In this document: in pieces, positions 17,190-25,404 of the stretch
How the letters are laid out: each line of letters begins with the position of its first letter
How positions within the stretch are numbered: the stretch's first letter is position 1
DNA from: Geodermatophilus siccatus
GTDB taxonomy: Bacteria; Actinomycetota; Actinomycetes; Mycobacteriales; Geodermatophilaceae
Direction: 5' to 3'
DNA: 64,000 bases
Assembly (NCBI RefSeq): GCF_900103785.1
Contig: NZ_FNHE01000008.1
Span: forward strand, 212,664 to 276,663
Translations under genes and position numbers: made by a program
Notes under the pieces: generated by a model
What the model was told of the DNA's origin: nothing
The model's input: the letters and a program-made list of their open reading frames with translations, nothing else
Database searches by the model: none

Positions 17190-18473
17190 GTGGAGAACCT
17201 CCTCGACGTCGCAGACCCCGGGACGGCGCAGCGCCTGGGCGCCGAGATCGAGGCGGCCGCCCGCCGGCTGGCCGGGGTGGTGGAGCGGACGCCGCTGCAG
17301 CGCAACGCGCGGCTGTCGCAGGCGACCGGGACCGACGTCTGGCTCAAGCGCGAGGACCTGCAGGTCGGCCGGTCCTACAAGATCCGCGGCGCCTACAACA
17401 CGATCAGCCAGCTGGACGCCGGTCGGCAGGCCGCCGGGGTCGTGTGCGCCAGCGCCGGCAACCACGGGCAGGGCGTCGCCTACGCCTGCCGGGCGCTGGG
17501 GGTGCGCGGCGCGGTCGTCGTCCCGGGGACGACGCCGCGGCAGAAGCGCGACCGCATCGCCGCGCTCGGCGGGGAGATGGTCGACCTGGTCGTCACCGGC
17601 GACACCTACGACGAGGCCGCGGCCGCCGCGCTGGCCCACGCGCGGGACACCGGCGCGACGCTGGTGCCCGCCTTCGACGCCGTCCCCACCGTGGTCGGGC
17701 AGGGGACCGTCGCCCTCGAGCTCCTCGAGCAGCTGCCCGCCCCCCCGGACGTCGTCGTCCTCCCCGTCGGCGGCGGTGGCCTGCTGGCCGGCTGCGCGAC
17801 GTGGCTGCGGCAGCACAGCCCCGGCACCCGCATCGTCGGCGTCGAGCCGGCCGGGGCGGCGAGCATGGCCGCGGCGCTGGCGGCCGGGGAGCCGGTGGAG
17901 CTGCCGCAGCTGGACACGTTCGTCGACGGCGCCGCCGTCCGCCGGGTCGGCGAGGTGACGTTCCCGCTGGTGCGGAACTCCGGGGCGGAGCTGGTCGCGG
18001 TGCCCGAGGGCCAGATCTGCACCGAGATGCTCGACCTCTACCAGGTGGACGGCGTCATCGCCGAGCCCGCCGGGGCGCTGGCGACCGCCGCGCTGACCGG
18101 CGGGCTGGTGCCGGTCGAGCCGGGGCAGACGGTGGTCTGCCTGCTGTCGGGCGGCAACAACGACGTCAGCCGCTACGGCGAGGTGGTGGAGCGCTCGCTG
18201 GTGCACCGCGGCCTCAAGCACTACTTCCTCGTCGAGTTCCCGCAGGAGCCCGGCGCGCTGCGGCGCTTCCTCGACGAGGTGCTCGGCCCGGACGACGACA
18301 TCGTGCTGTTCGAGTACGTCAAGCGCGACAACCGCGAGACCGGCGCCGCGCTCACCGGCATCGAGCTCGGCAGCGCGGCGGACTTCCCGGTGCTGCTGGC
18401 CCGGATCGAGGCCAGCCCGCTGCGCATCCAGCACGTCGCCCCCGGGACGACGGCCTACCGCTTCCTCGTGTGA
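17190..18473 (+). CDS. ilvA: Threonine ammonia-lyase (threonine dehydratase)
   Basis: The 427-residue PLP enzyme deaminates threonine to 2-oxobutyrate, the first step to isoleucine. SYKIRGAYN carries the PLP lysine (about residue 64), and GGGGLLAG is the phosphate-binding loop. The last 90 residues (GLKHYFLVEFPQEPGALRRFL onward) form a single ACT-like domain, as in the short Corynebacterium-type IlvA, so allosteric control by isoleucine or valine is expected. GTG at 17190 follows GGGAGGATGGGAG. The GNAT gene starts one base after this stop, so they are co-transcribed. Confidence 0.93.
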   Translation: MENLLDVADPGTAQRLGAEIEAAARRLAGVVERTPLQRNARLSQATGTDVWLKREDLQVGRSYKIRGAYNTISQLDAGRQAAGVVCASAGNHGQGVAYACRALGVRGAVVVPGTTPRQKRDRIAALGGEMVDLVVTGDTYDEAAAAALAHARDTGATLVPAFDAVPTVVGQGTVALELLEQLPAPPDVVVLPVGGGGLLAGCATWLRQHSPGTRIVGVEPAGAASMAAALAAGEPVELPQLDTFVDGAAVRRVGEVTFPLVRNSGAELVAVPEGQICTEMLDLYQVDGVIAEPAGALATAALTGGLVPVEPGQTVVCLLSGGNNDVSRYGEVVERSLVHRGLKHYFLVEFPQEPGALRRFLDEVLGPDDDIVLFEYVKRDNRETGAALTGIELGSAADFPVLLARIEASPLRIQHVAPGTTAYRFLV

Positions 18474-18474
18474 C

Positions 18475-18957
18475 GTGCGCGGGGTGACCACCCGGCCGCT
18501 GACCGTGGGCGACCGCGAGCTCCTCCGGACGGCGACCCTGGCGAACGTGAACTGGTCGGGGGAGCAGCGGTTCACGCACCGCGACGTCGACGAGCGGCCC
18601 GACCTCCGCCACTACACCCTGTTCCGGCCCGAGCGCGGCGACCTCGGGTTCGTGGCCGTGACCCAGGGCCTGGTGGTGGGCGCGGTCTGGGCGCTGTTCC
18701 TCGGCAGCGACGACCCCGGCTACGGGTTCGTGGCGGACGGCGTCCCGGAGCTCAGCCTCTGCGTCTGGTCGGGGTACCGCGGCCGGGGCATCGGCGGCGA
18801 GCTGCTGCAGCAGGCGCTCACCGAGGCGCGCCGGCGGGGGATCGGGCGGGTGGGCCTCAGCGTCGAGGCCGGGAACCCGTCGGTGCGCCTGTACCGGTCG
18901 GCCGGTTTCACGCCGGTGCCGGGCGCGGCCGAGGGGACCCTGGCCGTCGACCTCTGA
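18475..18957 (+). CDS. GNAT-family N-acetyltransferase
   Basis: The 160-residue protein shows the GNAT acetyl-CoA motif as YRGRGIGGELLQQAL (the R/Q-x-x-G-x-G/A signature, about 97-111). The C-terminal family block is VEAGNPSVRLYRSAGF. It should acetylate a small molecule or protein amine. It begins one base after the ilvA stop, giving likely translational coupling, but nothing in its sequence ties it to isoleucine synthesis. The N-terminal 30 residues are unusual and of unknown role. Confidence 0.85.
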   Translation: MRGVTTRPLTVGDRELLRTATLANVNWSGEQRFTHRDVDERPDLRHYTLFRPERGDLGFVAVTQGLVVGAVWALFLGSDDPGYGFVADGVPELSLCVWSGYRGRGIGGELLQQALTEARRRGIGRVGLSVEAGNPSVRLYRSAGFTPVPGAAEGTLAVDL

Positions 18958-19155
18958 CCCGGCGGCTCGGCTCCGGTCGAGCCGCGCGGCCAGGCGTGCA
19001 GCCGGGCGCCGAGCACCGGGTCGAGCGAGCCGGCCCAGGCCCCCGGCCCGGCGCGTCCCAGCGAGGCCACGGGCCGTTGCCAGCTCCGTCACAGGTTCGC
19101 GCTCCACCATCTCCTCGACGGCTGGACACACCGGCCGCTGACCGAGGAGACCACC

Positions 19156-19710
19156 GTGCGCAAGAAGTTGGTCGTCGCCGCCGCAGCAGGCGCCCTGACG
19201 CTGACCGGACTGGCCGTGGCCGTTCCCGCCGTCGCGGCCACCGATGAGACGGACGGCACGTCGACGTCCGTCGTGGACCGCATCAAGGACGCCCTCTCCG
19301 GCCTGGTCGAGGACGGGTCGATCAGCCAGGAGCAGGCCGACGAGGTGGCCACCACGCTCAGCGATGCCGACCTCGGGTGGCACGGCCACCACGGCGGCTG
19401 GTTCGGCCTCGAGACCGCCGCCGAGGCGCTGGGCACGACCGAGGACGAGCTGCGGACCGCGCTGGAGGCCGACGGTGCCACGCTCGCGAAGGTCGCCGAG
19501 GAGAAGGGTGTCGCGGTGGACACGCTCGTCGACGCGCTGGTGGAGGCCAAGCAGGAGCGCATCGCGCAGGCCGTCGAGAGCGGGATGCCCCAGGACGTGG
19601 CCGACGAGCGGCTGGCCGACCTGGAGCAGCAGGTCACCGAGTGGGTCAACTCGACTCGTGAGGACATATCGGGGCGCGGCTGGTGGGGCCACCGCGACGC
19701 CGACGACTGA
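19156..19710 (+). CDS. Secreted or cell-wall helical protein of unknown function
   Basis: The 184-residue protein starts with a clear Sec signal peptide: MRKKL followed by an Ala/Leu core and an AVAA cleavage site near residue 33. The mature part contains repeated short helical segments of the type VEDGSISQEQADEVATTL, ALGTTEDELRTAL and VESGMPQDVADERLA. Such segments recur in actinobacterial secreted proteins of unknown function. A Trp/His/Gly-rich stretch (WHGHHGGWFG) and the C-terminal GWWGHRDADD could bind metal; that is inference only. GTG at 19156 has GAGGAG 6 bases upstream. A strong hairpin follows. Confidence 0.75.
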   Translation: MRKKLVVAAAAGALTLTGLAVAVPAVAATDETDGTSTSVVDRIKDALSGLVEDGSISQEQADEVATTLSDADLGWHGHHGGWFGLETAAEALGTTEDELRTALEADGATLAKVAEEKGVAVDTLVDALVEAKQERIAQAVESGMPQDVADERLADLEQQVTEWVNSTREDISGRGWWGHRDADD

Positions 19711-19724
19711 CCCGCGCGCCAGCA

Positions 19725-19759
19725 GAGCGGCGCCGTCCCCCCGTGGGGCGGCGCCGCTC
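19725..19759 (+). terminator. Hairpin terminator after the secreted protein
   Basis: An 11-bp GC stem (19725-19735 with 19749-19759) continues into CCCC/GGGG pairing around a short loop, 14 bases past the stop codon. It acts as a rho-independent-like terminator. Confidence 0.75.
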
Positions 19760-19792
19760 GGCTGTCCGGCGGGGTGGACGGCCGAGCGGAGT

Positions 19793-19811
19793 GGAGGTTA
19801 GCCTGGCCTTA
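19793..19811 (+). promoter_or_regulatory. Possible DtxR/IdeR iron box
   Basis: GGAGGTTAGCCTGGCCTTA at 19793-19811 matches 14 of 19 positions of the actinobacterial iron-box consensus TTAGGTTAGSCTAACCTAA, including the core AGGTTAGCCT and the CCT of the second half. It lies 42 bases before the start at 19854 and stands out as AT-rich in this GC-rich DNA. Iron repression is inferred. Confidence 0.4.
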
Positions 19812-19853
19812 CCGCGTCCGGACGGGCGGGAGCACGAGGCGAGGGAGATCCGC

Positions 19854-20282
19854 GTGGGGCTGCGACTGCCGGTCGGCGACGTGACCGTGCTGCTGGGCCC
19901 GGCGGCTGCCCGCCGTCAGGTGATGGCTGCGCTCGACGACGACAGCGGCCGCTGCGCCTCCGGGCACTCCGCGGTCCGCGTGCAGCGCCTCGCGGCAGCC
20001 GCGGACGACGACGTGGACCGGCGCATCGAGGCGATCGAGGCCGTGCGCGAGGCCGGGGCGACGATCGTGCTGGTCGACCGGCTCACCGAGGGGCTGGCCG
20101 CGCCGGACCGCCGCGCGGTCCTCACGGCGCTGCGCCCGGTGGCCACCGGTGGCCGGGCGGTCCTGGTGGACGACGACGACCCGGTCGCCGCGCTGGCGGT
20201 GGCCGACGGCGCGCTGCGCGCCGACCCGGCCGGCGGGTTGTCGACCGAGTCGCTCGGGGACCTGGGCTACCTGGCCTCGTAG
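19854..20282 (+). CDS. Degenerate ABC-ATPase-like protein
   Basis: The 142-residue protein follows the order of an ABC transporter ATPase but with key motifs lost. VGDVTVLLGPAAARRQVMAAL sits where Walker A (GPNGAGKST) would be and lacks the Lys-Ser/Thr. TIVLVDRLTEGLAAPDRRAVLTALRP aligns with Walker B and the D-loop (LLDEPTAGLDPADRRALL) but lacks the catalytic Glu. There is no LSGGQ signature. It therefore should not hydrolyse ATP. GTG at 19854 follows GAGGGAG. A possible iron box upstream hints at metal regulation. It could be a pseudo-ATPase partner or a shrinking relic, but the frame is intact and the codon use normal. Confidence 0.55.
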   Translation: MGLRLPVGDVTVLLGPAAARRQVMAALDDDSGRCASGHSAVRVQRLAAAADDDVDRRIEAIEAVREAGATIVLVDRLTEGLAAPDRRAVLTALRPVATGGRAVLVDDDDPVAALAVADGALRADPAGGLSTESLGDLGYLAS

Positions 20283-20354
20283 CCGGATGACCCCGCCGCC
20301 CCCGACTGCTCGCAGGCTCGCAGCGGGACCCTGCAGCGGGACGGTTGGATCAGG

Positions 20355-20645
20355 TCACCTGGCCTCGTAGGTGAGGCAGTCCGCAGCGTCGGTGCTCGGC
20401 CCGACCTGCACACCGGGGGCGTGGCACTCGAGCTTGTCGTTGTGCACGCAGTCCGAGCGGTGGCAGGCGCCGACCAGCCCGTTGCGGTCCAGCCCGCCGC
20501 GGAAGCTGATCTCCACGAAGGTGCCGCAGTGTGCGTGGTCACCCCCCACGGTGATCGCGCCCGCGTGGCAGCTGTGCTCGGAGTTGTACGAGCAGCTGTC
20601 GACGGTGCAGTTCTGGACCTGGGGCATGTCCTGGAGAGAGGTCAT
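20355..20645 (-). CDS. DUF1540 cysteine-rich protein (two domains)
   Basis: The 96-residue protein contains two DUF1540 units: [19 protein letters not shown] with a following CGTF (about 13-45), and [19 protein letters not shown] with DCLTYEA (about 60-95). Each unit has four cysteines plus histidines suited to bind a metal, probably zinc. The family is widespread in actinobacteria and Firmicutes and has no established function. ATG at 20645 gives the usual family N-terminus; an in-frame GTG 15 bases upstream is an alternative, and neither has a strong ribosome-binding site. It is convergent with the preceding gene. Confidence 0.8.
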   Translation of the reverse strand: MTSLQDMPQVQNCTVDSCSYNSEHSCHAGAITVGGDHAHCGTFVEISFRGGLDRNGLVGACHRSDCVHNDKLECHAPGVQVGPSTDAADCLTYEAR

Positions 20646-20804
20646 GGGCAAGGTTGGCACGTCCCCCGGGGGCCCGCCAGCAAACTGAGGCTTGCCTACG
20701 TGCAGGTCAGAGGCCCCGTCTCACAGCGGTCTCACAGCTGGTCCACCCCCCTCGTCGAGCTCCGGCGGGGACCATGGCGGGAGAACAGGAGGAGGTGGCC
20801 GCAC

Positions 20805-21398
20805 GTGGTCGTGCAGACCGGAACGGCCCCCACCGCGGCCCTCGGGCGCGGGGGGCCGCACGGTGTCCTGGTGGTCGTCGGCGGGCTCCCGGGCAGCGGC
20901 AAGACGACCCTGCTGCGCCGGCTCCTCGCCGACGGTGCGCCCGGGGTCGTCGGCCTGGACTCCGAGGACGTCGCCGCGCGGGTGCAGGCCGTCGCCGTCC
21001 GGGTCCCGTACCGGGTGGTCCGGCCGCTGGTGCACGCCTGGCACCGGGTGCGGGTGCTGCGCGTCGTCGCCGGGCCCGCGCCGGTCGTCGTCCTCACCGA
21101 CCCCTGGACCCGGCCGTGGTGGCGGGCCGCCGTCCTGCGGACCGCACGGCGGGCCGGACGCTCCGTGCGGCTGGTGCTGCTCGACGCGTCGCGGGAGCAG
21201 GCGGAGAGCGGGCAGGCCGCCCGCGGGCGCGGGATCCCAGCGCGGTCGATGCGCCGGCACGCCGCCCGGTGGGGTGCCCTGCTGCGGGACGTCGCCGGCC
21301 CGGACCGTGGCGCCGGGCTGGACGCGGTGACCGTCGTCGACCGGGTGCGGGCCGGCCGCCTGACGCTGGCCGACCTGCTGGGCCGGTCGGCGGCCTGA
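20805..21398 (+). CDS. P-loop NTPase, kinase-like (AAA_33 type)
   Basis: The 197-residue protein has a clear Walker [20 protein letters not shown] (about residues 24-42). Then come [14 protein letters not shown] and [25 protein letters not shown], a layout typical of small zeta-toxin or AAA_33-like kinases that phosphorylate a small molecule. There is no linked antitoxin-like gene, so a toxin role is not suggested. GTG at 20805 is favoured because GGAGG ends 9 bases upstream; GTG at 20811 is possible. It reads in the same direction as the DUF1622 gene 70 bases on. Substrate unknown. Confidence 0.75.
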   Translation: MVVQTGTAPTAALGRGGPHGVLVVVGGLPGSGKTTLLRRLLADGAPGVVGLDSEDVAARVQAVAVRVPYRVVRPLVHAWHRVRVLRVVAGPAPVVVLTDPWTRPWWRAAVLRTARRAGRSVRLVLLDASREQAESGQAARGRGIPARSMRRHAARWGALLRDVAGPDRGAGLDAVTVVDRVRAGRLTLADLLGRSAA

Positions 21399-21468
21399 GG
21401 CGGCGGGGCCCGGCGGGGGACCGGCCCGGGTCGGGTGGTTCCGGAACCCGGCTGGGTAGGGCGCGGCG

Positions 21469-21855
21469 GTGGAAGAACTCCTGGTGGACGCGCTCGGCGT
21501 CCTGGTCCCCGTGGTGGAGGCGTGCGGCGCCGCTGTCATCGTCGTCGGGGCCCTCTGGGCCTTCGTCCGGTTCGTGGTCGTGGGCGTGCGCGACCGGGAC
21601 GCCGGCGCCTTCGTGCCCGTCCGGCTGACCCTCGGCCGCTTCCTGGCGCTGGGCCTGGAGTTCCAGCTCGCCAGCGACGTGCTGCGGACGGCGGTCGCGC
21701 CCAGCTTCCGCGAGCTCGGCCAGCTGGCCGCGGTCGCCGCCATCCGGACGGCGCTGAACTACTTCCTGGCCAGGGAGATCGACGAGGAGCGCCGCCAGCT
21801 CGCCGAGGAGCGGGCGCAGGAGGGCACCACGACGCGGCCGGCGCGGCCGACGTGA
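21469..21855 (+). CDS. DUF1622 membrane protein
   Basis: The 128-residue protein has a hydrophobic helix at about 12-38 (VVEACGAAVIVVGALWAFVRFVV). A second region, LTLGRFLALGLEFQLASDVLRTAVAP, matches the DUF1622 family core, and an amphipathic segment with RTALNYFLAREIDEE follows. The tail is charged. It should sit in the inner membrane. Function is unknown for the family. Its stop overlaps the next gene's GTG start by 4 bases (GTGA), so the two are made together. Confidence 0.8.
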   Translation: MEELLVDALGVLVPVVEACGAAVIVVGALWAFVRFVVVGVRDRDAGAFVPVRLTLGRFLALGLEFQLASDVLRTAVAPSFRELGQLAAVAAIRTALNYFLAREIDEERRQLAEERAQEGTTTRPARPT

Positions 21856-22184
21856 GCGCGGCCGTCCAGAGCGCCGGCGCGACGATGGCACTGCTGGTGA
21901 CCGCGGCGGCCCTGGTCGCCGGTGTCGTCGCACTGGTGGCGACCCGCTCTCCCGCCGCGGCGCTGCCGGTGTTCCTCGACCTGCTCGTCGCAGCCGGGCT
22001 GCTGCGGCTGGTCGGGCAGCCGAGCTGGCAGGCGCTGGCCACCGCAGCCACGATCCTCGTGCTGCGCCGGCTGATCGGGTTCGGCCTGCGCACCGGCGGA
22101 CGCACCTGGGCCGCCACCCGGCCGGACCGCCCGACCCGCCTGCCGGACCTGCGCCGGCTGGTGCGCCCGGCCTGGCGAGCCTGA
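21852..22184 (+). CDS. Small membrane protein coupled to DUF1622
   Basis: The 110-residue protein has three predicted hydrophobic helices (about 8-30, 35-52, 55-72) and a basic Arg/Pro-rich C-terminal tail. The GTG start overlaps the DUF1622 stop as GTGA. The pairing and the length suggest a two-component membrane assembly, but no function is recognised. Such DUF1622-linked proteins have a monovalent cation/proton antiporter flavour (MrpF-like size and helix spacing), which is only a loose resemblance. Confidence 0.6.
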   Translation: MSAAVQSAGATMALLVTAAALVAGVVALVATRSPAAALPVFLDLLVAAGLLRLVGQPSWQALATAATILVLRRLIGFGLRTGGRTWAATRPDRPTRLPDLRRLVRPAWRA

Positions 22185-22318
22185 GCCCATTCCGTCCGGC
22201 GCGGTTCCCTCACGCACCGCCAGGACGCGCGCGCGGCCGTTGACGGCCGGGGGCAACCCCGAGTTGATTCCTGACACCGGGTGTCGCACAGACGCCCCCG
22301 GGCCAGGGGGAGCACGGT

Positions 22319-22546
22319 ATGCCGGCGTGGACGGTGCAGGTCGCAGAGGACCACGACGAACGGGTGGAAGCCGAGATGCTGGCCACCGAGGCAGGAGCGC
22401 TCATCGCGTTCTCGGAGGAGGGGCTGGTGCTGCGCGCCTGGGCCCCCGGGCAGTGGCGGACGGTGCGTCACCTCGAGGCAGCGGAGGCGTTCCGGGGCGG
22501 GGCGGGCAGCAGGGGCGACGTGCTGCACTGGGTGCCTCGGGTCTGA
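22319..22546 (+). CDS. Small acidic hypothetical protein
   Basis: The 75-residue protein (starting MPAWTVQVAEDHDERVEAEML, strand-forming phrases ALIAFSEEGLVLRAW and GQWRTVRHLEAAE) looks like a compact beta-sheet domain. ATG at 22319 follows GGGGGAGC at suitable spacing. It has normal codon bias, ends 9 bases from the convergent VTT gene, and stands alone after a 134-base gap. I do not recognise a family. Confidence 0.6.
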   Translation: MPAWTVQVAEDHDERVEAEMLATEAGALIAFSEEGLVLRAWAPGQWRTVRHLEAAEAFRGGAGSRGDVLHWVPRV

Positions 22547-22555
22547 GGCAGCCCG

Positions 22556-23212
22556 TCACGCGTGCGGGGACCGGGCACCGCGCGAGCGCAGGTGTCCCGC
22601 GAGCGCGAGCACCGCGGCCAGTGCCATGACCAGGCCGAAGACGAGCACGCCGTCGACCGCCTCCACCGCGGCCGCCCCCGCCGCGGCGTAGAGCACCGCA
22701 GGCGCCGCAGTTCCGACCGTGGCGGCGAGCAGAGCGGCCGGCCAGCGCAGCGGCGAGGTGCCGGCCAGGACGGCCACGGTCTCGGCGAGCACCGGGACCG
22801 GGCGGGTGACCACGATCGCCAGCGCGCCCCAGCGGGTCAGCAGCCGGTCGGCCCGCCGCCGCTGGGCCGGGGTGGTCACCCGGTCGACCAGCCCGCGTCC
22901 GCGCCGTCCCACGGCGAAGCCCACGGCGGTCGCGCCCACGCCGCCGAGCAGGGAGAGCGCGGCCCCGGGCAGCAGGCCGAAGAGCGCGCCGTGGGCCAGC
23001 ATCACCAGACTCGCCGGGACCGGGACGGCGACGTCGGCCACCAGCAGGGCGACGCCGAGCACCGCGGCCAGCGCACCGGCGGCCCGCAGCGTGGGCAGCG
23101 GGTCGGTGAGCAGCGGGACGCCGGCGGCCTCCACCACGGCGAACAGCAGCAGCGAGGTGCCCGCCAGGGCGGCGACCACCAGTCCGTAGCCGCGGGGGAG
23201 CACGGGCGTCAC
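22556..23212 (-). CDS. VTT-domain (TVP38/TMEM64, DedA-like) membrane protein
   Basis: The 218-residue protein has six hydrophobic segments and the VTT core: PASLVMLAHGALFGLLPGAALSLLG, then a cytoplasmic loop with a conserved Gly-Arg (VGRRGRGLVDR) and RWGALAIVVTRPVPVLAETVAVLAG. That last phrase fits the R-x-x-P-x-x/E pattern of the family. These proteins move lipids between leaflets or support membrane homeostasis. The GTG start at 23212 overlaps the ferritin-like gene stop (GTGA), so it is the last gene of a three-gene operon beginning at 25214. Confidence 0.8.
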   Translation of the reverse strand: MTPVLPRGYGLVVAALAGTSLLLFAVVEAAGVPLLTDPLPTLRAAGALAAVLGVALLVADVAVPVPASLVMLAHGALFGLLPGAALSLLGGVGATAVGFAVGRRGRGLVDRVTTPAQRRRADRLLTRWGALAIVVTRPVPVLAETVAVLAGTSPLRWPAALLAATVGTAAPAVLYAAAGAAAVEAVDGVLVFGLVMALAAVLALAGHLRSRGARSPHA

Positions 23213-23766
23213 ACGTCGCGGCGGTGCAGCACGGCGTCCGCGGCGAACTCCAGGAAGACCTCGCGCAGCAGCAGCTGGTGCGCGCTCTTCTCCGACACGA
23301 CCCGGAAGGCGACGTCCACCGCCCGCGGCCGGCCGAGGGCCAGGCCGAGCTGCTCGGCGACGGCGAAGGCGCTCATCGAGTCGAGGTTGGACAGGGTCAG
23401 CTGCCGCAGGTCCCGCCAGGCCGCGCCGCTGCCGCCGGCGAGCAGGCCCTGCACCTGACCGGCCAGCTCCCGGCCCAGGCCGAGCACGGCCCCGGTCAGG
23501 GCGGTGAGCCGGTGCGGCGCGGCGGGGCGGACGTCCAGGCCGGCAGCGATCTCGTCGACCGCGGCCTCGTGCCGGCGCGCCGCGTCGTGCAGCTCGGTCA
23601 GCCAGGTCCGCACCTGGGGGTCGCCGACCAGCGGCACGGTCCGGCCGAGCAGCTGCCGGTAGCCGGTCTGCAGCGAGGCGAGGGTGGCCAGCCAGGTCGC
23701 CGCGCGCTGCCGCTGGGCGGCGAGGGTGGCCTCGTCCAGCTCGACCAGCAGCGGCGTCCTCGTCAC
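23209..23766 (-). CDS. Four-helix-bundle, ferritin-like protein of unknown function
   Basis: The 185-residue protein is predicted almost wholly helical. It has a pair of long helices with Glu and His residues placed for metal binding: ELHDAARRHEAAVDEIAAGL near 65-85 and FRVVSEKSAHQLLLREVFLEFAADAVLHR near 152-180. This resembles ferritin-like/DUF-type bundles, but I cannot name the family. GTG at 23766 has GGGGAGG 6 bases upstream and overlaps the sugar dehydrogenase stop by 4 bases. Co-transcription suggests a periplasm-related or redox role with the dehydrogenase. No signal peptide is seen. Confidence 0.65.
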   Translation of the reverse strand: MTRTPLLVELDEATLAAQRQRAATWLATLASLQTGYRQLLGRTVPLVGDPQVRTWLTELHDAARRHEAAVDEIAAGLDVRPAAPHRLTALTGAVLGLGRELAGQVQGLLAGGSGAAWRDLRQLTLSNLDSMSAFAVAEQLGLALGRPRAVDVAFRVVSEKSAHQLLLREVFLEFAADAVLHRRDV

Positions 23767-25214
23767 GACGCCTCCCCGGAGCCGTCGCGGACGACGCGCC
23801 ACAGCACACCGGTGTGCCCGTAGGACAGGTGCTTGCTCGGGTCGACTGTGGAGACGCCGAAGTCGAGGACGTACAGGCTGCCGTCGGGCGCGGCCGTGAC
23901 GTCGACCGGCCGCTCGATGCCGCCGCTGCGGTGCGCCGACGCCGGTCCGGGGTGCCGGTTGGTCATGAACGGCTCGGCCGACCCGGTGGTCGGGTCGACG
24001 GCGACCACCCGGAAGCCGTGGTCGAGGTCCTCCGCCCGCGGGGAGTTCATCGGCGCGAGGGTGCCCCACTCGGCGACGAACAGCAGGCCGCGCATGCCGA
24101 AGGCGTCCGAGCGGGAGACGTCGAGGCCGCACAGCGCCGAGTGCGGCTCCTCCAGCCACACCGCCGGCCCCGCCCACTCCGGCAGCGGGTCGGCGATCAG
24201 CTGCTCGGCCGGACGGCCGCGACTGGGCCGGTGCGACTCGTGCCAGACCGGCAACCCGTCGCCGCACAGGTCCGGGAAGCCGTACCAGGCCGGCGTCCCC
24301 ACCTGGCCGTGCGGTGTCCGCGCGGCGTCGATGCGCCAGACCCGGTCGGGGTCGTTCGCGATCGCCCGGTCGCCGTTCTCCTCGTAGTCGTTGTCGGTGA
24401 CGTACAGCTCGCCGTCCTCGGCGAAGACCATGCCGTACGGGTTGCGCACTCCCCAGGCGAGCAGCTCCATCCCGCTGCCGTCGGGGTGGGCGCGCCAGAT
24501 GCCGCTGCTGCACTTGAGCCGGCCGCGCACGACCTCGCCGGGCTCGGCGGGGACGCCGAAGGGCTTGAAGGCGCCGGTGGTCGCGTAGAAGGGGTAGGGC
24601 GCCGTGGGGTCGTGGGTGACGACGTCGTTGCCGGTCAGCGTCACGTCCACGCCGGGGACGTCGTGGACGCGCTGGTGCCGGGCGAGGTCGACGACGTAGC
24701 CCTGCGGCAGGACGACGCCGTTCTGCGACACCGACCCCTGGCCGAAGTACATCAGCCCGTCGGGGCCGAAGACCGGGCCGCCGGGCTCGTGCCAGCCGCC
24801 GTCGGGCAGCCCGTCGACGATGGTGGTCCCGCGGCCGTCGGCCAGGTCGTACCGCACGATCCGCGACTGGTGGCCGCCCTTCGCGGAGACGTAGGCCGAG
24901 CCGTCGCGCAGCGCGATGTGCCGCGGACCGCCCAGCGGCTCCTCCCCGAGGGCGTCCAGGGTCCCGTCGGGGCGCAGCCGCAGGATGCGGCCGGGCAGGT
25001 GCGGGCGGGTGGGCCAGGTGCTCCCGCCCTCCAGGACGTAGACGGTGCCCTCGTCGTCCACGCCCATCCCGCAGGGCATCGACAGCCCGGCGAGCACCAC
25101 CTCGGCGCGGTAGCCGGCGGGCAGCAGGACGTCGGCCGGGTCCAGCCGCGGGCGGGCGGGGGTGGGCAGCTGCTGCAGGGCCTCCGGGGAGGCGGCCACG
25201 GTCGGCAGCGTCAC
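23763..25214 (-). CDS. PQQ-type sugar dehydrogenase / beta-propeller (NHL-like) protein
   Basis: The 483-residue protein is a six-bladed beta-propeller of the glucose/sorbosone dehydrogenase group: AGYRAEVVLAGLSMPCGMGVDDEGTVYV, GPRHIALRDGSAYVS, and the typical AWGVRNPYGMVFAEDGELYVTDND. Repeated PDG.(L/M)Y motifs mark the blades. The family oxidises aldoses with PQQ, though many members have lost that activity. It lacks a recognisable signal peptide, unusual for a PQQ dehydrogenase, so it may be cytoplasmic or non-catalytic. GTG at 25214 has AGGAG 6 bases upstream. It heads the operon with the ferritin-like and VTT genes through 4-bp overlaps. Confidence 0.75.
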   Translation of the reverse strand: MTLPTVAASPEALQQLPTPARPRLDPADVLLPAGYRAEVVLAGLSMPCGMGVDDEGTVYVLEGGSTWPTRPHLPGRILRLRPDGTLDALGEEPLGGPRHIALRDGSAYVSAKGGHQSRIVRYDLADGRGTTIVDGLPDGGWHEPGGPVFGPDGLMYFGQGSVSQNGVVLPQGYVVDLARHQRVHDVPGVDVTLTGNDVVTHDPTAPYPFYATTGAFKPFGVPAEPGEVVRGRLKCSSGIWRAHPDGSGMELLAWGVRNPYGMVFAEDGELYVTDNDYEENGDRAIANDPDRVWRIDAARTPHGQVGTPAWYGFPDLCGDGLPVWHESHRPSRGRPAEQLIADPLPEWAGPAVWLEEPHSALCGLDVSRSDAFGMRGLLFVAEWGTLAPMNSPRAEDLDHGFRVVAVDPTTGSAEPFMTNRHPGPASAHRSGGIERPVDVTAAPDGSLYVLDFGVSTVDPSKHLSYGHTGVLWRVVRDGSGEAS

Positions 25215-25404
25215 GGGCGCTCCTGGGGACGACGGCGCCGCGGCGTGCCTCTACGCGCGGGGTGGGTGCCGTGCCTCGGTCGCGGCCGGTGCAAACCCGC
25301 GGCGGGGACGGCGCCGGAGTGGCGCGGCACCGCGGCGGACCGCGGTCACCGATGGTGAGGCCCGCCGGCCGGTGGACGCCGACCCGGGCCGTAGGGTCGC
25401 CGCC

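Noticed and set aside
20805..21398. The P-loop protein as a zeta toxin of a toxin-antitoxin pair
   Set aside because: No epsilon-like antitoxin gene is adjacent, and the kinase-like fold is shared by many non-toxin proteins.
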